From Cryptomeria japonica (lineage: Eukaryota; Streptophyta; Pinopsida; Cupressales; Cupressaceae): 64,000 nucleotides of DNA. A program made the position numbers and the translations under genes. Below the pieces are notes generated by a model, which saw only the letters and a list, made by a program, of their open reading frames with translations, searched no databases and was not told the origin of the DNA. Of this stretch, positions 1 to 10,680 are shown piece by piece; the stretch's first letter is position 1; each line of letters starts with the position of its first letter. The stretch covers positions 335,452,793 to 335,516,792 of the forward strand of contig NC_081408.1 of NCBI RefSeq assembly GCF_030272615.1, in the 5' to 3' direction.

Positions 1-1
1 T

Positions 2-280
2 CAAATAAGAAAAACTCAGAAGGAAATTGATGATATTGTAGACAACATAATTGGTTCTTCGGAACTAACATCAATCTTAGATCAAGAAATGGCTATTCAT
101 GAGGAAAAGATTGAAGATTTGGAAAAAGAAAAGGCAAGATTGAAAATGAAAACTAGGGAGTTGAGGAATAAGCTTGGTCCAAGATTGGACAATTTACTCA
201 CTCACCAGAATGAACTATCCAAGGCTATAATTCAAGGAGACAGATCACCAGAAAACAAGTACACTATCTTACCGGGATGA
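2..280 (+). pseudogene. NA1 ORF2, C-terminal coiled-coil fragment
   Basis: The frame is open from base 2 to a TGA at 278-280, so the start lies outside the window. The peptide is rich in Glu, Lys and Leu and looks like a coiled coil. It matches the C-terminus of NA2 ORF2 (21804-22172): both contain DNIIGSSE, then a heptad-like segment with IEDLEKEK or IEKLEKEK, then LGP.LD. Function is unknown. It ends earlier than the NA2 copy, which runs on for about 40 residues. No enzyme motif is present. Confidence 0.65.
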
Positions 281-438
281 TCAGGCAAACATAAACATTA
301 ATCATCGATAGTACGAAGTTCTTGCAGGGTCTGAACTTAGTTCTGGCAGACATTTTTCAAATTGTACATAATAGTCTTTAGGTATCCAAGTAATTTTTGA
401 ATTTTTGTAAACTTTTGACATCCTTTGTCATTGATGTC

Positions 439-448
439 AAAGGGGGAG
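439..448 (+). other. Secondary polypurine tract of NA1
   Basis: The purine run AAAGGGGGAG follows the motif TTGTCATTGATGTC. It lies about 143 bp upstream of the main polypurine tract. NA2 (about 22225-22235), NA3 (about 44508, minus) and copia C (about 43170, minus) have the same arrangement. Confidence 0.6.
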
Positions 449-581
449 TGGTATAATGAGAAAAATGTAGATAGTAAGGCATGGTGAAAAGTGAACAGAA
501 GGAGATCATTTGCTCAGGGGGAGCACTCTCAATTTTGGATTTCAATTTTTGATTTTTCTCATGAGTGTTACCATCAATGCC

Positions 582-592
582 AAAGGGGGAGA
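582..592 (+). other. Main polypurine tract of NA1
   Basis: AAAGGGGGAGA lies one or two bases before the LTR start TGTTGG. This is the expected primer site for plus-strand DNA synthesis by a reverse transcriptase. Confidence 0.8.
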
Positions 593-593
593 T

Positions 594-1504
594 TGTTGGC
601 ATTATAGACTCAGATGAGAAAGGTAGATGTTGTCATTGATGGCAACAAGGTTCTATAAGTTCAACCAGCAATAGACTTCACCTACCAGCACTGGTAGATA
701 CAACAAGTCTTATTCACACCAGCATCCAGTTTACACCAGCAGAAGATTATACCGGCATTCCAGACCAAATTGGCAATAGTATTGTTTATGCGAAATGAAT
801 TGTAATGTAAACTATAATAGTATGGCTGACATGTTGTATTGTAAAGACTCATATATCTATGAGTTCTTATAGGTTATTTGAAATGTATATATGTATGTAA
901 GCAATAATATGAGATAAGGTAGGATATGATAGCAAATAATTGTATATGCATTTTGATGTGTTTATATTGGCGAAAATAAGAAGAAGAGTAGACCAGAGAC
1001 AATTCTTTGTAAGAGAATCATTTGATAGCATATTAGAAAGGGTTTTTGGCAGAGGTAGAACCAGTATTAGACAGAGCTTAAACCAATACTAAATCCAACA
1101 TTGTAGATGCTATATTGAAGGAGTACATTGATTATTGGATTTAACCATCCAACTATGTAGTCAGTGTGACTCCATTTTTTTTTTTGAGCAGTGAGCTCTA
1201 GGAAGTTGGCCTTCCTACATGTGCAGGCCCCTTTTTTATTGAGTAATATTTATTCATATTGGTCAATGAGTAAATATTGTGGGACACAAATCCCACCGAG
1301 GTTTTTCCCTTACCAGGTTTCCTTGCCAAAATATTTGTGTTATGGTGTCCATTGATGCTGATTCTTTTGTTTCTCTTTACTACATTATTGTTTGCTTACC
1401 AATATCTTAATTTCAATTACAAAATTGCAAATAAGTTTAAATCTTTCATCTACTGGTCAGACACTGATTCACACCCCCCCCCTCAGTGTCTTTGGGATTA
1501 ACCA
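594..1504 (+). repeat. NA1 3' LTR, about 911 bp
   Basis: It begins TGTTGGCATT right after the polypurine tract and ends near 1504 at ATTAACCA, a decayed form of the ATTCCAACA end of the NA3 LTRs. Inner stretches (the segments around GTGAGCTCTAGGAAGTTGG and TCCTACATGTGCAGG, and the end motif CTGATTCACACCCCCCC) match the NA3 LTRs in reverse complement. Copia A coding sequence resumes directly afterwards. Confidence 0.8.
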
Positions 1505-2070
1505 ATTATCTAACATAAACTTCATCTTGAAACCTTATAAAATGTGCCTCATCCAGATAGCCTAGGTACAATTCATATAAGATGCAACATACTCTGCTCT
1601 AGTAGTAAACTGTGATATACAACTGTGCTTCTTTCTACTCAATGAAACGAGTCTTCCTCCAAGAAAGAAAGTTCCACCGGTTGTTCTTTTCCTATCATCA
1701 ACATTACCTTCCCAATATGCATCTGTGTACACCTTCAAGTAAAAGTTACCTTCATATGGATACCATAATCCATAGTCAATAATACCTTTTAAATATCTAA
1801 ATATTCTCTTGGTTTCTATCAAATGTGTTTCCTTTGGATTCTTCTAAAATATAGCAACTAGACCAACTATATCAGGTATATCTAGTCTTCTGTGAACAAC
1901 TTCGTGCAATTTTCCAATCATTGACCTGTACTCCTTCTCATCAATAGATGGGCCTCATCTTCATTAGACAACTTACAACCTGTAACCATTTGTGTCCCTA
2001 CTGGTTTACAGTCACTCACACCAAATGTCTTTAATACATTTTTCACATACTTAGACTGTGTGATAAAAAT
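1505..2070 (-). pseudogene. Copia A pol, C-terminal part (end of RT plus RNase H)
   Basis: Read on the minus strand, the sequence starts in the reverse transcriptase C-terminus (ITQSKYVKNVLKTFGV, then KPVGTQMVTGCKLS). It runs into a Ty1/copia RNase H domain with RIFRYLKGIIDYGLWYP, a YTDAYW segment that keeps the catalytic Asp, and a degraded SRKKHSCISQFTTRAEY. It continues to about 1505, where NA1 interrupts it. The upstream half of the same RT is at 27147-27872; the two were separated by the gypsy insertion. Stops and frame changes make it non-functional. Confidence 0.85.
2066..2070. repeat. Target-site duplication of the gypsy element, left copy
   Basis: AAAAT sits at the left edge of the gypsy LTR and again at 27142-27146 on the right. 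One extra base lies between the repeat and the canonical LTR end on each side, so the exact edge is uncertain by one base. Joining the flanks restores the copia frame. Confidence 0.6.
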
Positions 2071-2071
2071 G

Positions 2072-3204
2072 TGTGTGTGAAAAAGTGAAATAAGTTTGTA
2101 AGCTGCAAGACACAACACTTTAATTAAGTCATTACATGTATGGTTAGATAGATATAATCATGAATAATAAAACCATAACAAATCGACTAATTGCCTTCTA
2201 AAAGATGCAAGTATAAGATTGCTCTCAGATTTGTATAAGCAATACCAGTGACTAGACTACACCAAGATGAAGGATTTAATCTACATGAGCATGATATTAA
2301 GATAAATGGATGCAAGATGGATGAATAAATGCAAGAAATATGGATTAAAGCAATCATGGAGTAAACTAAATATGGACAAAAAGCTAAACTAAGATGCAAA
2401 TAATCTTAAAAAAGAAAGCACAATATATTCAATGACTCTGTAGAAAAAAGTGTATAATAATAAATCTCCAGGGTGTTTTGAATGAGAGCTGGAGGCTGAA
2501 TTTATAGAGAACCACAAGAGAGATCAAGAAAAAGCACAATTTAGGATTAATTGAAATAATTGAGAAATCAGATTTAGTTAACCTTGAGATAGACTCCAAT
2601 TATAGTTGAATTCAAATGCATTCAGATTATAAGTTTGAGTTTGCATTAGAAATATATTTAAATTAATTCCATGCACTTGAGATAAAAATAGGTAATTCTT
2701 TGATTTATTCAAGAAAATAGTCTTTTCAATGCAACTGAACTTCTTTTTTCTCAAAAGCTTTGAGTTCTAATTTTAGAGAATGATTAAATTCCTTTTAAAT
2801 GCTTTTCTGATTTCAATTCTCAATTTAGAAGAAAGAAATAATATCTCAAGTTTGATTTCTCTCTCAATTCAATTCTTTTATTTTAGTTTCAATTTAACTC
2901 TTGCTTTGCATATTGATTCCTCTTTTGTAATAAATTAATTCTTTTTTTTATGATTAAATGGAAAAATTATTAATTAATTAAATATGCAAGAATATTTAAT
3001 AAATTAAATAAGGTAATTGATCAAAATGATTTTCTTGGAATGATTTAATTAATATTGAGTTATTGATTTGCCATGTGATATTTGATTATTGAAGAATTAA
3101 TTAATTGTTACTCGAAGTGTATTTAATTTCCTTTGGTTAGGACCTTGGTGATGTTGTCAAAATTAGGGACCCATGATTTAGGTGACCAATTTTAGGGTAT
3201 TACA
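2072..3204 (-). repeat. Gypsy 3' LTR, about 1133 bp
   Basis: On the minus strand it starts TGTAATACCC at 3204 and ends CACACACA at 2072. It matches 25988-27140 over its whole length, apart from small indels such as a roughly 20 bp AT-rich gap near 3050 relative to 26970. It contains no gene. Confidence 0.9.
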
Positions 3205-3220
3205 TTTGCCTCTCTTTGAA
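3205..3220 (-). other. Gypsy polypurine tract
   Basis: The minus strand reads AAAGAGAGGCAAA immediately before the LTR start TGTAATACCC. This marks the element as minus-oriented and 2072-3204 as its 3' LTR. Confidence 0.75.
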
Positions 3221-5994
3221 ATAATGTGCGAGCAGTGTGTTGGTAAAAAGAATATGTTGATGTCTAGGAGATACCAGTTCTGAACTTGATTGATCACGAA
3301 CCAGATGAAGAGCAAGGTGTTTAGCTTGATTTGAAGCGACAAAGCTAAACAAAGTTGATTAAAGGGATACCGATCTTGAACTTGATTGAACTAGGAACGA
3401 TAGAGAGCAAAGATACCGAACTTGAACTTGATTGATCAAGAAGCGGATCTTACTAATCTAGAATTTGATTGAACTAGATACAGTGAGCGAAGATAAAATC
3501 AGTCTTGAACTTGATGGATCAAGACACGATGAGCGAAGATAAATTGTCCAACTTGATTTGATGCGATGAAACTGAACACCTGCTTAGATTGAGCATGTGA
3601 TCAAAGATACTCTTTAAACTTTTTATTGAGTTTAAATGAATAATCGGCTTGATGAAAAGCGATGAAACTGATTGACTTTAAGAGATTGATTCCGATGAAT
3701 ACAAATATCAACTTGATTTGAAGAGATGAAACTGTTATGCCCCTACGATTGATTTGACTCAGATGATCAAGAGATCTCAACTTGATATGAAGCGATGAAG
3801 CTAAGATGCCCCTTAGCAATAAGAATTTGTTTGATTGTCTTTAGTTGAAAAGATTTTTTGCTCTACTTTTTATGAAGATTTGAATTTTTTTTGGACTTTG
3901 AAGATGTAGGTCATGCGGTCATGAGTATGCCCCCTCGGCAGTGAAATTGAAAGATAGCGAGGGTACATGATGATTATAGGCAATTTTTGGCGATGATAAT
4001 GATTTGAGCACAAAGAATTAGTGTTGATGATTAAAATTAGAGTTGATTTGAGAATTAAATTGAGATTTAGTGTTGAGCACAAAATGATTCAAAAAATTGA
4101 CTTGAGGATGAAAGTGCTAAGTGGTCAATGTCATGAAATTTCGATGAGAGAATTGACATTAGATTTTGATTTTGATCCCGAAAATGGACCCAGGATAGCC
4201 GATTTATGAGCTCTTGATTTGATTTCATTATACTTGTGTTGATTGAATATGAGATGTTGTTCTATATGCTTTATTCTATATGTATGCATATCTTTTTAGT
4301 ATGGATGTAATGCAAATGAATATGGATGTTTATTTTTTTTCTTTTCATATGCAAATAAAATGAATGAAAATGAGTAATAAGTAATGCACTTTTTTTCTTT
4401 TTCTATGTAATAATATGAATGCAAATGAATGTATGAATCTATATAAAATTCTTATGTATGCAGCTAACATCTCAATACACAAGTACTCAATCGGAGAAAT
4501 GATGAAAAAGAGACCACGTAGCTAAGAAATGATTATGCTTCCAACTCTCATTTAGAAGATAAAGAGATCATTGTTATCATACCGAAATCACTCTAAATTC
4601 ACAAAATGTAGAATGAAATGCAAAATAAGATGGAACCTAAACCTAGTCATTGGATTTGAAATGCTTAAGTTTCATCACTGAGCATTAACAAACATAGCAG
4701 GAAGAATAGAGTTCCTTCCTTTCCATGTGCAATATTAATTATCTTGTCCACAATGACCCTTTTTTCATTCATATCCTTGAACAAGTTTTGTAGGGACCCG
4801 GATTGCATGATAAATAAATTCCCTCAAAATAGACAAAGAAATGATGTGAACCTCCCTGTAGCATACAAATAAGCACAGTCGAGGTATGTGTGGCGATTTC
4901 ACCTTGATGTGAAGGCTCTTATCATAGACACCCAGCTGATTAGATGTTTCTAGGATCATTGGATTCATTCCTAAAGTAGAAAACAAAGAAAAATATTTTG
5001 CCCCCAATCCTTGCTCCTCTTAGTCAATATAGAATTCCTCAAGTTACTCAAAGGGATAATATTTGAAAATCAATATAAAAGACAACACACAAAGAAAATG
5101 TTCATGCATATCTCAAACTGTTTAGTGGTTGTTTTCAGTAATGTTGTTTTGCTTGTGTACTCAGTGATAAAACTCTTCAGTAGTTAGGAGACAAGTGTCT
5201 GACTCAGATTGGATGATTGGGTATCACTACCAGAGTGATGACTTGGTTGGTACTACTTAGGACATGTAATGTGCTCTGTCGATTAACCTAAGACTAGGAC
5301 ATTGATCAGTTTCAAGCCACAAGGGTACCAAAAGAACTAGGATGTCACAAAAGTGACTAAAAGATAAAGCAAAGATGCAACATTTCAGTACAAGAGATAA
5401 GACCAACCTGGACAAAATGCAACAGCCATACTGATCTATGACATTGTTTTGATTTGTGTGATTATTGATAGGAATGTCTATTTTCAAAGAGTAAGTACCC
5501 CATATAAGACTGATCTATCTGGTTTCGAGTGTACCCTTCCTTGTATAAGACATGTTGATGTTTGATAGAGTTTGATAGATAGATTAACAAGACATGCGAT
5601 AAGTGTGATTGCAGACATTGAGAGTTTGTTTGTGGTTGATTTGGTTTGAAGGATAGCTTATGCCTTCTTGCTTCGATTTTTGTTCAGTTTTTTTTTCAGG
5701 ACTTTTTATGATTTTTAGGAGTTTGTTCAGAACATTTTATGATTTTTAGGATTTTTTTAGTTGTACAGGTTACTGGAGTAGAGGATACTAGGTGAAGAAA
5801 TTTTTCAAGTGGATGGTGTTAATCAGTTCATAGATTTGTTCTCCTTCTTATGTTGAGAGATAATAGGCACCAGAGCCAAAGATTGCAGTAACGATGTAGG
5901 GACCCAACCAGTTGGGTTCAAACTTCCCTTTGTTGTCTCGAAACTATTGATTTTTAGGATTTTCTCTTAGAACTAGGTCACGAACCTGAAATTC
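3221..5994 (-). other. Gypsy 3' untranslated region
   Basis: About 2.8 kb separate the integrase end from the polypurine tract. I see only short open frames with no recognisable domain. The part at 3270-3850 consists of degenerate short repeats (separate entry). The rest is AT-rich and apparently non-coding. Long untranslated tails are common in Tat/Ogre elements. Confidence 0.6.
3270..3850. repeat. Degenerate tandem repeats in the gypsy 3' region
   Basis: The phrases ACTTGATTTGAAGCGATGAA and CTTGATTGATCAAGA, and the word GAGCGAAGATA, recur many times at roughly 50-70 bp intervals with substitutions and indels. The copies are old and irregular. Confidence 0.6.
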
Positions 5995-7278
5995 TCATTG
6001 TTGAACCTTCTTGTTATATCCTCTAGGCATTCTCTTTTGATACACTCTTAGATGATCATACACCACTTGCTGACGTTCATCCAACAATTCTAGTTCTTGC
6101 AATCTAGATATTCTGTAGTCTTCATCAGTAACAAGACCTTGCAAAGAAACTCTTAAAGATGGTATTTCCACTTCAATAGGTAATACTACTTCGGACCCAT
6201 ACACCAAAGAAAAAGGTGTAGCCCTAGTAGGTGTTCTGATACTTGTTCTATAAGCCCATAATGCAGGATTGAGCTGAAGATGCCAATCCTTCTGACATTT
6301 ATTTACTATTCTGTGTAAGATAGTCAACAAGTTTTTGTTAGATGCCTCAACTTGTCCATTATCTTGAGGATAATATACAGATGACTAGTGCTGTTTAATT
6401 TTGAATTTCTCATAGAGCTCATCTAGATCTTTATTCTTGAATTGTCCTCCATTGTCAGTCACAATGGATGAAGGTATCCCATACCTGCAAATAATATAGT
6501 TAAGGATGAACAGAGCTAGTTGTTTACTGATTGCTTTGATGAGTGGAACCACTTCTACCCACTTAGTGAAATACTTAGTGGCAGTTATGATAAACTTGTG
6601 TTCGTTGGATGATGTGGGATATATTTGACCAATGAGATCAAAGGCCCATTGCTGAAAAGGCCAATGTGTAATAAAGGGTATGGGATCCCTTGTTGGAGCA
6701 TGTATGAGATTCCCATGTAGCTGACACTTCTCACAAGTTTTAGAAACTTTTATAGTGTCTTTCTCCATGTTTGGACAGTAGTAGCCAACCCTTAGTATTT
6801 TTCAAGCTAAAGTAAGACCATTCAAATGAGATCCACAAATGCCTTCATGGACTTCTAATAATGCACGTTGGGACTCTTTAGTTTCTAGATACCTAAGAAA
6901 AGCACTATCCAACCCTCGCCTAAATAGATCATTAGCAATGATGGCATACCATGAAGCGTTTCAGGTTAGGTTACTTTTCTCATTACGAGTAAGATTTTAG
7001 GGGATAATTTGGTCTCGTAGATAAGAGTAAATATGACTGTAGTGAGATGAGTTGTGTCCAATAATAGAATAGACCATCTAGGACTCAAGAGAATCATAGG
7101 AAGGGTAATGTAACTCTTCCACCAGGAATTCAAAGCAAAAATTAGACTCTTGTAACTTTGGTACGGATGCCAAGGTGGCCATTGCATCTGCTGCTCTATT
7201 TGCGGATCTAGGAATTTGCTGGAATGATACAAAAGTAAAATATTTCTTGAGATCATCCACCATTCTCTTATAAGGCAT
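5995..7278 (-). pseudogene. Gypsy integrase
   Basis: The integrase joins reverse-transcribed DNA to the host genome. On the minus strand the zinc-binding end is visible as CEKCQLHG (about 6730). The catalytic core follows: first Asp in WAFDLIG, second Asp in SSIVTDNGGQF, third acidic residue in DNGQVEASNKN across 6330-6370. The 3' end (5995-6330) carries WAYRTSIRTPTRATPFSLVYG and PIEVEIPSLR, typical of the gypsy integrase tail. A TAG at about 6387 replaces a codon before SSVYYPQ, and the region upstream of 6770 has several frame changes. The DDE residues survive but the gene is broken. Confidence 0.85.
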
Positions 7279-7329
7279 CAGTTTCTCATCTTGAGTCTGA
7301 TATGTATCATTGATTTGATTGATGATTAG

Positions 7330-7920
7330 CTAAAAGTATCCATAGATGTGTAATTCTAGAACCTTCCATTCGATAGCCAACTTGATCCCATTTACCAAAG
7401 CTTCATACTCTGCAATGTTGTTTGTACAAGGGAAAAGAATCTTATAAGCCTTCGGGATTGAATACTTTTGAGGAGTAATAAAAATTATTCCAGCACCAAA
7501 ACCATTTTGAGTGAAAGAACCATCAAAGAACATCTTACATGATTGTTGAGTAAGGTGAATTATTGATTCATCTGGAAACTCTATATACAACAGTTGAGTG
7601 TCTTCAAGTGGAGCATCAACAATTTGATCTACAATCACTTGACCTTTAATGGCTTTGTGACCCACATATTTAATATCAAACTCTATAATAACCATGATCC
7701 ATTTAGCCAATCTTCTTGTAAGTGTTGCTTTGTTGAGAAGATATTTGAGCGGATCAATCTTAGCTACTAGCTTGATGGAATGTGCTAACATGTAGGGTCT
7801 CAATTTTTGTGATGCAAAGACTAATGCCAAGCATGCTTTTTTTATTATAGTATAGTTCATTTCATAAGACACCAATGTTTTCCTGATGTAATATATAGCT
7901 CTCTCTTTTTTTATTTTCAT
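7330..7920 (-). pseudogene. Gypsy RNase H region with a second RNase H-like domain
   Basis: A 196-codon open frame. The first part (YYIRKTLVSYEMNYTIIKKA, then AKWIMVIIEFDIKY) is the connection and RNase H domain next to the gypsy RT. The second part (MFFDGSFTQNGFGAGIIFI, then NNIAEYEALVNGIKLAIEW) is a separate RNase H fold of the archaeal-like type that marks the Tat lineage. The Asp of FFDGS and the Glu of AEYEAL, expected catalytic residues, are present. It lies between RT (7997-9079) and integrase, the usual order for this lineage. Confidence 0.85.
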
Positions 7921-7996
7921 CCTATTGTGCTAGAAGTGCCCCCAATGATGAATTGGTCACTAATATGTATAAGATTAATGGTTTACCCTGAATTGG

Positions 7997-9079
7997 TCAC
8001 ACCAATATTGGTGGATTTGACAAGTATTCTTTGATTTGCTGAAAGTGTTTTTCACATTCTCTATCCCAGTTGTATATTACCCCTTTCCTCAATACTTTTG
8101 TGAAAGGTTGAGCTTTGTCTTCCAGCTGAGAAATAAAGCATTTTATTGATTGGAGACATCCCTGTAAACTTCTCATTTGACTGATGGTCTTTGAAGGTGA
8201 CATTTCCATTATAGCATGAAGCTTCTCAGGATCAACCTTAATTCCTTTCTTTGAAATGATATAACCAAGTAGTTTACCAGATGTCACTCCGAATGCACAT
8301 TTTTTAGGATTTAGCTGAAGATTGAATTTTTCCATTCTATCTAGTATAGGGCCTAGCTCTTGAATATGCCTAGATCTCTTCATAGTCTTCACTAAAGTGT
8401 CATCAACATAGTGTTCCATATTTTTATGTATCATATCATGAAAGATAGTAGTTACCACTCTTTGGTAAGTTGCTCCTGTGTTCTTTAGCCTAAATGGCAT
8501 GACATTCCAGCAAAAGGTTCCCCATGCACAGGTGAAAGCTATCTTTTCTTGAGCCCCAAGAGCTATTTTGATTTTATTATAGTTGAAGAATCTATCCATT
8601 AGTGAGTACATCTCATACCTAGCAGTCATATCGACTATCATATCAATGTTTGGAAATGGAAAGTCTTCCTTTGGATAAGCTTTGTTGAGATCTATGAAGT
8701 CTGTGCAAACCCTAATAGATTTGTCTGCCTTTGAGTCATGTACTATGTTTGAAATCCATTATACATAGTCTATAGCTCTGATAAATCTAACTTTTAGTAG
8801 TTTTTCTAGCTTAGCCTTGACTAGCAGTACCACATGAGGGTGCATCTTATGGAGTTTTTGCTTGAATGGTTTAACTCCTGGTGTGATATAAAGATGGTGC
8901 ATGATAAGATCGGGATCTAGGACTGACATATCATAGTACATCCATGCAAAATTGATCTTCCTTTCAAAAAAGAGATGAGTGAAATCTTTCAATTCTTCTA
9001 CTGATAGTGATTGAGCTAAGTGAATGATGTATGGTGTCTCTTGACTCCCAATGTTCACTGGATGAGTTGGCTCAATCAA
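7997..9079 (-). pseudogene. Gypsy reverse transcriptase
   Basis: The N-terminal block (8759-9079) has HLYITPGVKPFKQKLHKMHP and a FIRAIDYV end. The main block (7997-8641) has IALGAQEKIAFTCAWGTFCW, MPFRLKNTGATYQRV and the catalytic box HYVDDTLVK, so the two adjacent Asp residues are intact. Then come NLQLNPKKCAFGV and LLGYIISKKGIKVDPEK, both typical of Ty3/gypsy RT. The two open blocks are separated by about 120 bp with frame changes that still encode DLNKAYPKEDFPFP-like sequence. It copies element RNA into DNA in family members that are intact; this copy is disrupted. Confidence 0.9.
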
Positions 9080-9094
9080 TATAGAAGACCTTTC

Positions 9095-9382
9095 CTAAAA
9101 ATGACTTGGCAGTATATCAAGTATCTCATCTTCAGGTGCCTTAGAGAGGTTTTCACCCTTAGGTACATCCTTTATCTTCTCTTTTTTAGATTTAGACACT
9201 ACCACAATGTGGTTTTTGCCATCAGATCTTTTATTTTTATTTTTCTTATTTTTGCCACTAAGATACTTGATATCTGTTTTAGTCATGTTTTCACTATGTT
9301 TGCTAGTGGAAGAGTCCATGGGTTTAACTACATTGAGGTAATAGGCTAGCGTATAGTCATTGGCAAAAGTAGGTACATTCAT
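9095..9382 (-). pseudogene. Gypsy polyprotein linker between protease and RT
   Basis: A 95-codon lysine-rich open frame with a low-complexity basic stretch (KNKKNKNKRSDGKN). It starts MNVPTFANDY. No domain is recognised. It lies just upstream of RT on the minus strand and just downstream of the solo LTR insertion at 9405-13571, so it is one half of a polyprotein segment whose other half begins near 13580. Confidence 0.5.
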
Positions 9383-10026
9383 GGGTTGGTTTTGTAGACT
9401 ACAGTGTCATGCCCAAACTTTTGGGCACAAACGGAGTAATTTTTTTTTTTTTTAAACATAACCAATTAAACTAAGTTTGCTAAAATATCGCATTACTGAG
9501 TCTTGTCTTAACTATCTTTGCATTCTTTTCAACTAGATTTAATATAAACAACTAAATCAAGTAAACGAGATAATCTAAATTGCATGCGGAATATTAACTC
9601 TCCAAAGAAATTATTATTATCTCATCAATTAATAAATAAGTGAATTCATTAAGCAAAAATATCTAAATTAATTAACAAGAGATATTATTAATCTCAATTA
9701 ATCTTTTAATTGTTGTAGGAATTAATTAATTTAACTCTAGCACTTAGATCTTTAAAAATACCTATATTTTAACTTAACAATAATTATAATGTGTATTAAT
9801 TTTCAAATATAGCGCTGAATAAATCTTTAAAGAAAATTGCCCTATCACATTTTATCTTGAAGAGCCTATATTTAGGTGGACTAAAGTTAATCCCCTATGG
9901 CCAAATATCTTACAAAAGAAATCATTATAATTTCCTAAAATATAAGGCTTCAAAGAATTAAATTTTAAAACATCATATTTAAATGTTATATATAAACATA
10001 TAAAATATGAATGTAAAATAATCAAT

Positions 10027-10125
10027 CTAAAAGTTAGAGTTATATGTTCATATATATATATATATATGAACATATAACTCTAACTTTTAGACACACACAC
10101 ACAATCTAAAAGTTAGAGTTATATG

Positions 10126-10205
<80 letters not shown>
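10027..10205. repeat. Perfect 64 bp palindrome plus TA and CA microsatellites
   Basis: 10027-10090 is a perfect inverted repeat with 32-base arms centred on a TA run; the arms begin CTAAAAGTTAGAG. The left arm is copied again from about 10106, followed by a longer TA run and a CA run to about 10200. The single strand could fold into a long hairpin or cruciform. Confidence 0.9.
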
Positions 10206-10349
10206 AGGCTATAGGGTTTGTTTGTTATTTTAAGTTCTTACATATTAAAATAACCACGAACCCTAAAATTTAAAAGTTATAAATAAAAGAAATCATACTC
10301 ACATTTTTCTTTTATAACTCTAAAATACCCTAACCCAAATTGGGTTAGG

Positions 10350-10680
10350 GTTTCATGTTTTACATAGGGAGGAGGTGGGTCGAATGCATGGCAGAGCCAA
10401 GAGAGGAGAGGCGAAGCTTTGCACAGGGGCGGCATTTACGGTGGAGGTTACCTCGGGGCTCCCCACAGACTACAGGTCATGGCCCACAGTGGCGGCCTTG
10501 GTCGTCGCTGTGGGGTGTTGCCCACATATGGGGGGGGCGAAGCCTCCCCGGCTGTGGGTTGCAGTCCACAACGTGATTGCAGCCGCCCTGGGGGTTGCCG
10601 CCCACAATGCGGGGGGGGGGGGGGGGGTGGTGGGCGGGGTTTGTGGAGATCCCGCAAGAGCCGAGGGCTCCCTTCCCCTT
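10350..10680. repeat. GC-rich island with a 17-base G run inside the solo LTR
   Basis: This stretch is far richer in G and C than its AT-rich surroundings. It has repeated phrases around GTGGGGTGTTGCCCACA and GGTTGCCGCCCACAA, and a G run at 10611-10627. The overlapping open frames on both strands look like by-products of base composition, so I do not call a gene. Confidence 0.7.

Larger units (their letters stand above)
1..1504 (+). mobile_element. NA1: 3' end of a non-autonomous LTR retroelement, cut by window edge
   Basis: This is the downstream end of an element that begins left of the window. It holds the C-terminal coiled coil of ORF2 (2-280), two polypurine tracts (439-448 and 582-592) and a 3' LTR. 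The order and sequence match the ends of NA2 (21800-22896) and, on the other strand, NA3. It lies inside copia A, whose RNase H coding sequence resumes directly after 1504. The target duplication cannot be checked because the 5' end is missing. Confidence 0.8.

Noticed and set aside
3221-5994. Possible additional gene after the gypsy integrase
   Set aside because: Some Tat elements have one, but only short frames without similarity to known proteins are visible here, over a repeat-rich background.
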